From Antedon mediterranea (lineage: Eukaryota > Echinodermata > Crinoidea > Comatulida > Antedonidae), in contig NC_092677.1 of NCBI RefSeq assembly GCF_964355755.1, positions 21,796,101 to 21,860,100 of the forward strand: a DNA stretch of 64,000 nucleotides, given 5' to 3'. A program made the position numbers and the translations under genes. The notes below the pieces were generated by a model, which ran no database searches, had not been told where the DNA came from, and saw only the letters and a program-made list of their open reading frames with translations. Below are positions 11,372 through 23,129 of the stretch, piece by piece (position 1 is the first letter of the stretch; each line of letters starts with the position of its first letter).

Positions 11372-11673
11372 TATTGCAAGTTTATTCTCAAAGGGCCCAT
11401 ATATTTACCTACCGTATGTGTTAAACCAAGGGCTCATAAATTTACCTACAGTACTTGTGTTAAAACTCTGGCAGACTGAGAGATTGGGATGTTCCATTCA
11501 TCGCAAATCAATACATTTGTATAATCGTATATTAAATCTATCAAAATAGTATTTTTTAAAGAAAATCGGCCTGTCTTCAACATTATGATGGTGTACTCTA
11601 GCTGTTCAACCGGTTTTCAGCTATTAAAAACAATTATCGTAGGAGGAGATAGAAAAATGCGAAGCCTCCTCGC
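11372..11673. repeat. Segmental duplication, copy 2
   Basis: Second copy of 10561-10912 in the same orientation, with one internal unit instead of two and a replaced stretch (CTCTGGCAGACTGAGAGATT) near 11465-11488. Spacing is 811 bp. Confidence 0.85.
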
Positions 11674-12065
11674 ATTTTTTTGGCGGGTATTTTTCAAGAT
11701 GGACATCCATTAGACAGTGTATACCACGATCGGAAAACACCCCTATTTGGGGCAAATCTTTGAACCTAATTTCGTTTTAATCGTCAATAACTAATTATCT
11801 AACTCAATTTAATTAGTAAACAGGGTTACATCAGGCGGTTAAAATCAGTACCGAAAGTACGAACCAACTTTACATACCATCGAGTGAAAATTCTAGAAGT
11901 AAGGCGCGATTTACCGAATTTTGCCCTTACGTAAATTTATATATAGATAAAATTCAGCAATAACAACATATCATATTCTTCAGTTCAGGTCATAATGCCA
12001 ACGTGAACACTTCCTTTTGTCCTCAACCTATCCCCTTAATGTTAATGTTGCACCACTTGCGCGGC

Positions 12066-13633
12066 GGATAACCAAACTCGTCAAAGTGACGAGTTACATG
12101 TCTAGTTCTTCTTCTTTCTGTACACTTTTGTTTAACAAATATCTCAAAAAGTTGAATAACAATGATCACAAAAATTTCACAATTCTTTCAAATACTTTAA
12201 CTTTAGCCATAATAAGCTTTTCAGCGTGATCACTCAACCGTGACGTCACGTATACGCGATTTTGTGGAATCACACTATCAATCATATCTCCCTAACTCTT
12301 TATCACATATCAATCAAATTCACTATACCTAAACTTCAGGTGAATGGTAAAAATATCAACAAATAAAAACTTGCGCGTTTCAAGGTCATGCGCATGAAAT
12401 CGCGCGTTAAAAATTTAAAAAGCTCAAAATTAAGTTTTGATCAACTTAGAGCATGAATTAGGCCATTTGCGTGTTTCAAAAAATTACTGCGCAAAAACAC
12501 GTTTTTGCGTACGCGATTCTTAAAAGGCGTAAAAAATGAAATTTGATGTATAAATCACATTCTACTCACAATTCTTAGTACATTCACCGATCTTGAGTCC
12601 ATTCCGACTTAAAATAACGGTATACGAGCACATTAAAAATGACAAAATGCGCACATTAATTTCACAAAAGTTCTGAAAATGGTGAAATACTGTATATGTC
12701 TTTTTTAAAATGAAAATAACTCTTCAGAATGCACGATGACCCCTAAGTTTTTTAACTTATTCGGGAAGCCATTGAGTTGTAGATATAAATGTATATACAC
12801 ATTAGACGTACCAAATGGTATTACGTCATCAAATGGCCACTTGAAATTAAAAATTAGGATTTGTTTCCGTTTTGTGTAGGTTATCACATTCAATAGAGCG
12901 CATCTCCACTATTTGAGCTCGATTTTCGCACAAATTTCAGTGTGTGCTTGCTTAATTATTATCTTTCTCATAAGTTTTCAGTGTTTTCATTTTGATGACA
13001 TCATCACGCGTAAAAACTTGAATAACGTAGGTCGTGTAATCTCACCTTCGCTGTAAATTTGAATATCTTACAGCTCTTATCTTATCAAGGTTATCTTGAT
13101 GATTATAATTTATTATGAAAGCTGATGAAATGTAGATATGAATTCATAAAAACCAAGCCTATCGGATGTTGTGACGTTAACATATGGCCAGATGAATTTA
13201 AAAAGTAGTTTTTTCATCTTTTTCGTCAAAGTTATAAAAATTTCTAAGAGCGCGCACAGCGCTTCTACGTGCCAGATTCTCTTCCAATTCTTATATTTAT
13301 TTGCTCAATTCATTATCTTTCGAAATTGTCATCTTTGAGTTTATTTTGATAATTCCATCATACCAAAAAATTAGAACATCATGTGTGTCCCGTAATTTCA
13401 CCTATGCTACACTCTATATAGATATACAGTATATACTGTACATATTGTATATGGCATAATAAATAGGCACAACTCAGCACACTATAAGCGTATGCATCAT
13501 GTCATAGGATGGCGTACATCAACTTTTTACGATTGTATGTTAACGTACTGTATGCATGTTTAAAAAGTGTTAATTTCATTAAAATGATAAAATGATCACC
13601 TATAATTCGTCAAAGTGACGAATTAAATTCTAG
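12066..13633 (+). mobile_element. Helentron-like 3'-end stub followed head-to-tail by a near-complete copy
   Basis: 12066-12105 is an isolated 3' terminus: GCGGATAACC, hairpin AACTCGTCA-AAG-TGACGAGTT, then CTAG at 12102-12105. A copy starts immediately (TTCTTCTTCTTTCTGT, 12106) and runs to a second terminus with hairpin AATTCGTCA-AAG-TGACGAATT and CTAG at 13630-13633. TGACGTCA lies at 12241. The whole matches 1-1400 inverted and 7318-8045. No ORF of note. Confidence 0.65.
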
Positions 13634-14163
13634 TTTGATATTATGGTTATGACTTTTCAAAATGAAGAAATAAAAAATACTCAATTTTTACATGCAGGTA
13701 TCTTAGTATAAATTAAGACGCTACATTTTGACCATGGAAAAACCATCGTACAGTCAATGGTCATGCATGTTTTTTAAAGAAGGGGAATCCCCGATAACTT
13801 AAACACAAAGCAGCTATGAAGAAACAGCTGCCAGAAGGCGCAGCTCCGATTGGTTTCAGAAATTACGAGTCGCCTTTTAATCAACAGCACAATGATCATT
13901 TTATTGAAGAAATTCTTTTCAACCCTTTTGGTTATAGAACAATCTAATTATCAAGCCTTATATCCTCATATCGGGTGTTTATTTAATTTTAAATTAAACA
14001 ACAGTGAAGAGGCACCGAATAATACGTACACGGACGTATGACGAATACACACATGTACATCATCATTAATTTTTATGACATAGTTGGTGATATGATGCAA
14101 TTTTATAATGGATAATGATGGGAGTGCCTTTCCGGGCGATTAATCAAATGTTCATTGTAGTAC
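13634..14163. other. No feature recognised
   Basis: Short ORFs here (for example 13850-14041) show no family resemblance and no splice context. Nothing supportable. Confidence 0.3.
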
Positions 14164-14394
14164 CTCGGCCTAAAGAACTGCAACAAATCTGCTTAACGTG
14201 CACACACACACACTATAGCTGTTCTCTGCTGAATAGTAAGTACATGCTTGAGCATAAACACTATTACCACATCCCTTTTCTAGTATCTCAGTATTTATTA
14301 AGATTGAAGTTAAAGATGATATGAAAGTATTTTAAAATTTTCAAAAAATATTTTGTATGAATCCTTTAACACCTTGACTGCCAAAACACGAAGG
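14164..14394. repeat. Duplicated 230-bp segment, copy 1
   Basis: Starts CTCGGCCTAAAGAACTGCAA and ends GACTGCCAAAACACGAAG. It matches 15877-16102 in the same orientation with few differences. Confidence 0.85.
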
Positions 14395-15876
14395 TATCAA
14401 CATATTTTTTTCAGCATTTTAAATCTTGGATTATGTTGTTTCAGTATTTATGGAAATCTCAATGACCGACCGCTCACCGCTGGTGAGCTGCGCATCCTTT
14501 AAGTGCGCGCGACAGTGAAGTAATTACGTCGGGACTTCCTTTCTGTGATGGGAGCGTTGCCGATCGATATACTATGACCTGGGACTACTAGGCTAGTAGG
14601 CCTACTACCTGGCGGGGCTTCCCCTTTTTATGCCAAATTGAAGAATATCAATTGCGTAATTTTATTTTTAATTAAACTATGGGGCAACTTTGCGATGGGT
14701 CGACTTTGCGTTGGGGCGACTTTGCATTGGGGCGACTTGACTAGCACCCGCTAGGCCCTACATGTAAGCCTAGTATTAATAACCTATGCCCAGCCTAGCA
14801 GGGACAGGCCTGGCCTTGGTGGGCGTTGTCTGTTGATCGTTTTTATTTATTTATTTCAACAATATTTGACGGTCCATCCAGCCGAAACTGTACATTATTA
14901 ATTAGTATTTTTTTTGGCAACCATTTTGAGTTTGGCAGCCATTTTGAAATTTTTGGTGGCCATTTTGCGATTGGCGGCATTTAAATTATGATACCATACT
15001 GGTGGCAGTCTTCTTGTCTTCTTCGGCAAATTATTATCCGGTATTCATTATGGAGTGTAGTTGGATAAGCTTTTCTTCAGTTGCATTTGATATTGGTCGT
15101 GTTTTAATTTTGTCGGACTATGCACTAAATGCCCACATAAGAATGATGTAGGTTATCATCAACCGTATTTGGCTATATGGGGGGTGGGCGGTATGTATAT
15201 GGATTTCGAATCAAGCAATGATCAAACGGACGTCATTTGGTTTTGAAAAAAAAGTATGTACGTCCTATTATGTTAAGTACGATCGAGACTGTAATACCAA
15301 CTGGTGAAATATAATATCCTGACAGGTATTATAGTGTTGCCAAGTTTTTTTGTTAATTATATTATCAAGTCTAGTCCTAGCCTAGGCCTCATACAAATGG
15401 CCTGCTTCGTGATAATGTACCCAAGTACAATCATCACTTTGCTCCGCAATAATGTACCCAAGTACATATCCACACGTGTGTCTCCACTCGCCACATCGTT
15501 TAAACATAGCGCAAGTGCATCATCTTAGTTAAATCTTAGTAGTTAAAATTTCCAAAAATTCATAATAAAATATTTTAGAGTGAGTAGCCAATCGCATGAG
15601 GCTGAAATTAGTCAACCGGATAATCTTATGCACCAAGAATTCTTGGTGTCAAACCATGTGACTTGTACGTGTTTTCCCAGATGGAGTTTACAAGCTCAAA
15701 AATAGTATACGTATGAAACGGCATATGTGCCAAAATATTTTTCTTTTTACTAATATAAGTCAAAACTCGGTCTGGAACCCAGACTCTAATAAGACTTAAG
15801 AGTAATAAACACAAGGAGTCCAATTATAAACTAGTATAATAAACTTTATTCAATGTCCTGTAAAATCTAGGCCTTG
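14395..15876. repeat. Repeat-rich spacer between duplicated segments
   Basis: Holds a GCTCACC-GCT-GGTGAGC hairpin (about 14471-14487), three GGGGCGACTTTGCATT-type tandem units (14680-14745, echoed at 52058-52075), three GGC(A/G)(A/G)CCATTTTG units (14915-14980), and a short direct repeat AATGTACCCAAGTACA (15414, 15450). No gene is recognised. Confidence 0.5.
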
Positions 15877-16102
15877 GCCTAAAGAACTGCAACAAATCTG
15901 CTTAACGTGCACACACACGCTATAGTTGTTCTCTGCTGAATAGTAAGTACATGCTTGAGCATAAACACTATTACCACATCCCTTTTCTAGTATCTCAGTA
16001 TTTATTAAGATTGAAGTTAAAGATGATATGAAAGTATTTTAAAATTTCAAAAAAAATATTTTGTATGAATCCTTTAACACTTTGACTGCCAAACACGAAG
16101 AT
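15877..16102. repeat. Duplicated 230-bp segment, copy 2
   Basis: Second copy of 14164-14394, same orientation, 1.7 kb downstream. It is followed by a palindrome-rich patch (16100-16170). Confidence 0.85.
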
Positions 16103-16133
16103 CTTCGCGTTTGGAAACACAACGCTTGACTGC

Positions 16134-16158
16134 CAAAACACGAAGATCTTCGTGTTTC
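16134..16158. repeat. Perfect palindrome around AAGATCTT
   Basis: AAACACGAAGA/TCTTCGTGTTT is a perfect 22-bp palindrome. A half-site version (CACGAAGATCTTCGCG) lies about 50 bp upstream. No function assigned. Confidence 0.7.
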
Positions 16159-16664
16159 GCGTTTTTTTACGAAATCCGGTAGATAGGTTAATTATTGGTA
16201 TACTAACTTAACTATAAATATGGACACTATATTCGGTCTGGACCGTCAATAATTTACTATTTGAAAGTAACTAATCTGGTTACGAAGGACTGTCAAAATG
16301 GTACATGTCAAATCAACATACACCGCGCATCACAGTATCGCATATAGCGATGGCGTATTGTGTATCGGTCGCGCTAGCTATCCCGCCGAAGCATGCATTA
16401 CAAAGGTTTTTGTGGATTGGCATGTTTGTTTGTTATCTGAATAAAAAATAATGGAGTCATTTTCAATATGAATTCTTTAATGTTGTTATTGTACTGTATG
16501 TATACCCTAATTGTTTTGGTGTTTCATTGAAAGTTACCGAGTTTCACGCAGCAAACTTGAAATGGTATGGATATTATCAGTTTACTAGGCTAGTAGTACT
16601 AGGCTAGTCTACGGCCTAGTCGTAAAATGGTTCCGGACCAACTTTAGGCCTGGTTAACTAGGCC

Positions 16665-18060
16665 TGGGGCCGATTGCAATAAAGGTCTTAACCGCGGTCT
16701 TAGACTTAAGCCCAAGATGAAACCCTTAGCAACGATGGTCTTAGATTTAAGACCATTGCAATAAGAGGTATTGAACTATATAAGACATGTGCATTATTAT
16801 TTTTGTCTACCAATTGTTTCAATAGATAAAATCTGTATAGGCCCACACCTACCTGACGATCAATTACTATTAGCGGTCCACAACCGCACCAACAAGCTGT
16901 ACGCATATTCTCCATACACGGCCTAGCGCTACACTATTTTGACCAAGAAAAGACTACATTGAGTAGCATATTTAAAATTTATTTTTTTGAAGTATTTGGT
17001 TTTAAACTTTAAGCATGTATTAATTAACCAATATTTACTATCAAATTACATACAATTTTCTTGCCAATATTTTAAATTATTTGCTAAAATCTCCTAGTAT
17101 TTACGTAATCTTAACGCTATTGAATAGGCAGTGTGTCCATTCATGCATTAAAATGGCCTCAATATGTCCTACTGAGGAGCTTGTCGCTACTCCTTATTGT
17201 TAACTTACTCTATTTGCACTTGTTGGTATAGCGCCCTCATTTGTCGGTAACTATAGGCTGGTTTGATTGTTTGAAATTCTTTACTAATAAAGTCTCAGTT
17301 AAGACCACTATATTGCAATCGACTTTGCTGAGAGGCTTAAAGCCCCATTCCCTACGTTTTTTAGATCTAATTTAAGATCACAAACTATATTTAATGTAAA
17401 AATAATACTATATGGTCCTATTGCGATAACTTTTTTCGTCTTTAAACGGTTAAAAATGTGAAAAATAAATCGATTCTAATAATTATAGCGGCCCGCTATA
17501 AATTCCAAAATGCATTGCGCGCGGATTGATATTTTTGTTTTTCACCTGTAATTCGCCCACTTTTCGATCGATCGTGAAGCCAAAACAAATGGAAGACTCC
17601 TAACTTTTCAGCGAAAATACCGGGTTTTCCCCAATTTGTATCAACGGAGTCTGGCAAAAATAGAAAGACAATTAATGCAGCAACTATACAACGTCAGGCT
17701 AGGTATATAGCTAGCGTACGATGTTCGTACGTTATCGATGTTTACCAGCTAGGCCTACAAAACTAAGCCTAGCTAGGCTAGGCCTAAGACCGTCCACGAG
17801 AGGTCGATCGCCGCGAGCTACTTAGGTAGTGCATTGTTTCTCACTTTTTATCATAATTTACCATAAAACGTACATTTAAGACAAGGAATGACATGGTTTA
17901 ATGTTTTTAAAGTGATATATATATGTATTATTTTCCAAAAAACGTCCAAAATTGCAGGGAAGGGGTCTTTAACTAAGACTTTCGCGAGGGGCTTAGGGCT
18001 TAAATCTAAGCCTAAGACAATTAAGTCTTTATATTGCAATCCGCCCCTGGTGTCTTTACT
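16665..18060. mobile_element. TIR element with a second MITE nested inside
   Basis: Left end (GGGGCCGATTGCAATAAAGG, with GTCTTAGACTTAAG words) is inverted at the right end (TTAAATCTAAGCC...TATTGCAATCCGCCCC, 17998-18050). These degenerate long TIRs rich in CTTAAG/CTTAGA words mark the outer element. Its middle is interrupted by the MITE at 17339-17970. Confidence 0.6.
17339..17970 (+). mobile_element. MITE with CCCATTCCCTAC termini, reference copy
   Basis: Begins AAAGCCCCATTCCCTAC and ends GCAGGGAAGGGGTCTTT, so the termini are inverted repeats of AAAGACCCATTCCCTAC. The body (CGGCCCGCTATAAATTCC, GATCGATCGTGAAGCC, TACATTTAAGACAAGGAATG) recurs at 24633-25060 (plus) and 55351-55945 (minus). Confidence 0.75.
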
Positions 18061-18578
18061 ATGTGGATTTTAGCGAAACATTGATGTAAGATTTATGATT
18101 TATAAAAATAATGTAATACATTTTTCGATAGTATAACTTGTTTTTATAGGCCTATCGGTGCAGTGTAAGTAACTTTTTCTTTGTTTTTTAATCTCACTGG
18201 GCGATATTTTCAGATTGTTTGTGATGTCTTGCACAAAATCGCGAATATCTCGACTTTCTTGCGCGAAACTACGAAAAACTTAAAAAGTGGGTTACATTTA
18301 TTTTACTGTTACGATTTACATATTGTGATTTGAAAATCGTTCTTGGTACCATTGTAAAGCTAAAATCTTTATGATTATTTTAGTCTAAATTACATATAAA
18401 TCAGATCACATACAGTACATAGTTTATATCAGCTTTAATAAAAACATCGAATTGGGCTAATAACGCTGGCGGTGGCAGTTTTTAACTCCTTTAACCATTT
18501 ACAAATGAAACTGGCAAGCGGATAAGTAAATATCGAAATAGTTTTGGCTTAGTGGACAATTAACCCCAAAATTCCTAT

Positions 18579-18880
18579 TCTCCTCTGGGGTGCAGGTCAA
18601 CTCGGCCCTAAACCGTCTCGGCCAAAGTCAAGTTGGCCCCAAGTCAAGTCGGCCTCAAGTCAACTCGGCCTCAAGTCAATTCGGCCTCATGTCAACTCGG
18701 CCTCAAGTCAACTCGGCCTAAAGTCAACTCGGCCAAAAACTAATCCGTCAACTCGGCCTTTAAAAAGTATGGAACGCAAAAAGTGCTAATATAGTAGTTC
18801 ATTTATTACAATGGCAGGACGGTTAGGCCTACATAATAGACGAAATAAAACGGAAATTTCAATGTAAATTATAACACACT
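18579..18880 (+). repeat. Left arm of foldback structure: GTCAACTCGGCC minisatellite
   Basis: About ten units of a 14-17-bp repeat (CAAGTCAACTCGGCCT and variants, 18597-18755), then a roughly 110-bp non-repetitive stretch (TATGGAACGCAAAAAGTGCT...). The same order occurs inverted at 21985-22285. Confidence 0.85.
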
Positions 18881-21800
18881 GGCTGATCGTTTTTCGTTTA
18901 ATTGATAGGTAATTTTTATTTATATTGTTGGTTGGTTTGTCGGTTGGTTTGTCTCAGTAAGAACCCTCAGTAATGTGTTTGTTAGATCTATTTTGAGGAT
19001 GTTCCCAGAAATAATCGCAAATATTCTTAGAAGGCCTAAACAGGCCTCGAATTTTACCGCGGCCAGTGCCGTCGGTGCCCTCCCAGTTGGCCTCAATGCC
19101 CTCGAAAATTAATAGCACCCACGGCCACTACTGGCCTGCCCTTTTTTTTGCGTTGGCCGTGAGTGCCCTTCCCGAGTTTTACCACAATAAAAACCACTGA
19201 AGTAGATAGAAAATAATGTCAAGAATATCGGACGAGACGCAAAACTATCGCCTGTCTTCGTTGCAAGGGGATTTCCCTAAACGCATTTAGAGAAAACATC
19301 GAACATATTTATATAACCAAAACAATATCGTCCCGGCCGCCGTGCGTGGTAAATAATGGTATAGATAGTACATTAAAATACAGGGGTGTACACTTTTAAT
19401 AATAAAGCTAAAAACGTTCCTCGATCGGAGGTCACTGAAAGTATTAAAGTCGCACCACTCCCGCCTCAATAATCGAGCTAGCCGCCTTCGTTGAAAAAAA
19501 AATTACACGCACTCCTTGTCCTAGCCAGCCTATCCTCCCGCCGCCGATCCGATCAACAATACATTGGGAAAACAATTCCATTTGACGCACACGCACCCTC
19601 TGATAAGAAATTTCACACGACGTCGTCGTCGTACGTGTGAGTACGAAGGATCGGTCGTTGGAAAAACAATTCCTTTTGACGTACACGCACCCTCTGATAT
19701 GAAAATACCATGTGCGTTCCTGCATGGTGTAGTCCATTCCATTATACGTGTAAAATTAGGGGTGTCAACTTTTAGTACTAAAGTTAAACCGGTACCTCAA
19801 CCCGAAGATCGTTAGAAGTATATTATATTTATATTTTATCGCACCCACCTCAATAATCCAGCCGACAGATCATCGAAAAATCTTGTTTAACGACGTCGTA
19901 CACTAAATTAACAAACGCGTTTTTACCGAACTCAAGGAAATGGTATAGTCCACAATACACGTGCAGAAGGCTAAACAGAGAGAGAGGGGTCGGCGTCCGT
20001 CCGTCCGTGTTTTGAATTCTTATGAATATGGATTATACTAACAAAAAAGCTTCAGAAATCGAAACTCGGAAAATAACAATTATTTATATTCTACAACATA
20101 ATGTCATTGGCTTGATTTTTACCGTGGTTAACACTCTGTGTATGAATAGTTGTAGTTAAGGCCTACAAACAAATTGTTTTTGTAACCTGTGTTCTCCGTC
20201 CGCTGCGCCTTTAGTGCTGCTAAGTGCTTGCTGTTGTTAGGGTCTTTACCCGTTGGGCCTGGCTTCACATGCCCTTTTTTGATCGCATTGTTTGAAACTA
20301 AACGAAACAACTGTGAACGCTAAACATCGTACCTTAATAATTATTATTTATATGGATCGTAAATACACGTAATATTTATATATAATGAAATACAAAAAGA
20401 TGTAGACAGTCAGTCCTCTCCTACTACTACTACGCAATCTGATGAATAGGGGAAATTCTCCCAAAAATGTTTGCGGGTAAAATTCCACCCGGGCGCTCAA
20501 CCGGAAACAAGCTATTTTTAAATTTTGGCCTATTTATTAAAATATTTTTTAATTTTGGCCTTGGTGCCCCTTCGATTTAAAACAAATGGCCTTGGTGCCC
20601 TCCCATTTGGCCTTGGTGCCCCTCAAATCAATGAAAACCGGAGGCCAAATGGCCTTGCCCCTAAAATCCCCAAATTCGAGGCCTGGGCCTATATATTATA
20701 TAGATATTATTAGATTAATACAGTAAAATAAAAATGGTTTTTTTTTGTATATATTCTCTCTCAAATTATTAGCAATATGTCACGGTCAAAGTGAATAACT
20801 ATATGTGACATTAAAATGGTATATTACAGCAACAAAATCTTTTCACACATTTATTGACGATGTCAATCAAACTACCGAAGAGATTATGGAAACAAATTCG
20901 GAATGTTCTGTCATGTTAAATTTCTATTGCAATTGTGCGCTATTCAAATTGTTTTTATTACTTTTGTGATTTGATTATAATAATGGAGAATCCAATGAAT
21001 ACATTTATGGGAAATTAATCTAAAACACACTAAGAAATCATCATGAATAAATGGTGTATTTTTATTTTGTCAAGCATAAAAACTAATCTAAAACACACTG
21101 AAGAAATCATCATGAAAAAATGGCGTATTTTTATTTTGTCAAGCAAAAACTAAAACATATTGTTTGAGTCCAAAACAACGGAATTCCTAAACAACATAAT
21201 ATTGCCTTTGCATTCTCATCTGTTTTTTAACACCCACCGCGCCCTGTATTGTTCAATAAAATTGATCACCTAAAGGGGCATTCCCACCGTCCGTACCTGT
21301 TCCGTTTCGCGGACGGCGCCGTTTTTTCAACGTGACGCGCGCCCGTTCACCGTTCCGTTTTAAACATTCACACCTGTTCCGTTTTGTGACGTGACGTTAA
21401 AATAGCAGCCGTTTCTGGATGATTATCGGATGATAGTGAGGAAGAAATTATTCTTTTTAGTTTAATTAAAGATGATATTACAAAACGGGACAAGATTCCC
21501 GATGATAGTATAACAACACACACCATGATAAATTCCATGAATCCATAATTAAATACAATAAAATCACAATCACATCCCTATGGACTGTTATGGAAGCAAA
21601 TTTCTCTCTTCCCATGGTGTACTGTATTAATTATGAATAATTATGAAGTACTAAACGAAATGAAAATAAAAATGTCATACAAAAAAAACCGTAAGGCCTA
21701 TTTGAAAATAATGCACATTCATGTCTAGGGTGTGTGTGCATGTAACCTATACCCATAATGCTTATGCAATTTGTTTTCTTGCCTTTTGATTTGTTTTGAT

Positions 21801-21984
21801 TTTAATGTCATTTTATTCTTTTTATATTGATGTATATACAGTTGTAGACCGAAGTATATTGTTTAAATATTATTTTTTTTAATGTATTCTTCGACAGTTA
21901 TTCCTGTATACAAAATGTGAAGAAATATTTGTTTATTTCGAACAATATAAATAAATACTACCTATCAATTCATATTATATAATC
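18881..21984. other. Interior of foldback structure: repeats and transposon debris, no gene
   Basis: Contents in order: GGCC-rich units of the type GGCCTTGGTGCCCTCCCATT (19030-19150 and again 20525-20690); a duplicated block around 19564-19620 and 19660-19715 (AACAATTCC...TTTGACG.ACACGCACCC) within two diverged roughly 350-bp units; a tandem duplicate near 21020-21150 (ATCTAAAACACACT.AAGAAATCATCATGAA); and a Harbinger-like fragment at 21275-21520. I see no functional ORF. Confidence 0.55.
21275..21520 (+). mobile_element. PIF/Harbinger-like 5' end fragment
   Basis: AAAGGGGCATTCCCACCGTC with repeated TTCCGTTT and GACGTGACG words resembles a Harbinger-type terminus. Downstream, a broken reading frame encodes SDDSEEEIILFSLIKDDITKRDKI, similar to the acidic N-terminus of Harbinger transposases. 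A stop codon precedes it and the putative ATG is ATA. No nuclease domain remains. Confidence 0.4.
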
Positions 21985-22285
21985 ATTTATATTGAATTTT
22001 CCGTTGTATTTCGTCTATTATGGCATAACCGTACTATATCCTGCCATTATAATATTAACTACTACTATATTAGCACTTTTTGCGTTTCATAGTTTTTAGA
22101 GGCCGAGTTGACGGATTAGTTTTTGGCCGAGTTGACGTGAGGCCGAGTTGACTTGAGGCCGAGTTGACGTGGGGCCGAGTTGATGTGGGCCGAGGTGACG
22201 TGGGGCCGAGTTGACTTGGGGCCGACTTGACGTGGGGCCGACTTGACTTTGGCCGAGACGGTTTAGGGCCGAGTTGGATCTGTAC
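21985..22285 (-). repeat. Right arm of foldback structure: inverted minisatellite
   Basis: Inverted match to 18579-18880, including the AGCACTTTTTGCGTTTCATA junction and about ten GGCCGAGTTGACTTGAG units. Minus-strand ORFs over it (Ser/Arg/Pro-rich repeats) are artefacts of the minisatellite. Confidence 0.85.
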
Positions 22286-22501
22286 AAAAGTTTCCGTTTT
22301 TTTCCATTGATTAGGACTGTTTTCTTTTTGGAGCCCTTTCATATCATCTTTACCGGTAATTATAAAATGAACATCAGACTTGACTATTTCTAATCATTCT
22401 TAATTCACCAGATGTACACTAAACTTCTATCAACATTATTAATTAACTTCAAATTACAATGTTCAAATGTTTGGTACATCATTCATCAATTACTGATTGA
22501 G

Positions 22502-22667
22502 TTCATTGTGAATCTTCTCTAGATTGTTCATAGATTAAATCAAGTCTATCTGCTGGTTTAGAAACTCTGCCACTTCTATTTCTGGGTATGTTACCTCTCT
22601 GTGTTTGGATCACATACAATAATGGCATACACCTGGATCTAGTTTGTGAGCGTTTCGGTCTGATAGC
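22502..22667 (-). pseudogene. Possible retroelement polyprotein C-terminal fragment
   Basis: Minus frame reading ...RSRCMPLLYVIQTQRG, then NIPRNRSGRVSKPADRLDLI, ending in a stop at 22502. The R-rich 'GR.SKP.DRLDL' tail resembles the C-terminus of LTR or DIRS-type retroelement polyproteins. No catalytic domain is nearby, so the assignment is weak. Confidence 0.3.
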
Positions 22668-22978
22668 ATAAAAGTCAATTTCAAAATAATAGAATTATCC
22701 ATATTATCCCATAGTACTGAAAAATTTTAAAACGAAACATCATTATATAGGCTAGGATACTAGTAAACAAACATAGTTCAGACAGTAGAGTAGTAGTACT
22801 GCATGATACACACATGTGGGTATGTAAACAGCACCTACACGGCGAAAACTGTCATATCGAGGAAATATCCTTCTGTCACCTAATACCACTTGGGAAATAC
22901 TATTTACAAAGTGACATTATTTCACATTTTCATGCAATGTACATCGTATTTATAGCGCTTGTACACAGTATACAAATA

Positions 22979-23128
22979 ATGAATGTTGATGAGTGTAATG
23001 GTACAAATAATGGCACGAGGTGAATGATGAAAGGTTATATCAACGAGGCAACGCCGAGTTGATATAACCTTTCATCATTCACCAAGTGCCATTATTTGTA
23101 CCATTACACGAATACAAAACATTCATTA
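22979..23128. repeat. 150-bp near-perfect inverted repeat (hairpin)
   Basis: Inner arms (about 22993-23044 and 23055-23108) pair over roughly 52 bp with very few mismatches: GTACAAATAATGGCAC..., GGTTATATCAAC, and a loop of about 10-13 nt. Weaker pairing extends outward to AATGAATGTT/AACATTCATT. Likely a small foldback MITE. Confidence 0.85.
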
Positions 23129-23129
23129 T

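Noticed and set aside
22070-22342. Ser/Arg/Pro/Leu repeat ORFs on the minus strand
   Set aside because: Translation of the GGCCGAGTTGACTTGAG minisatellite; no start context or flanking exon.
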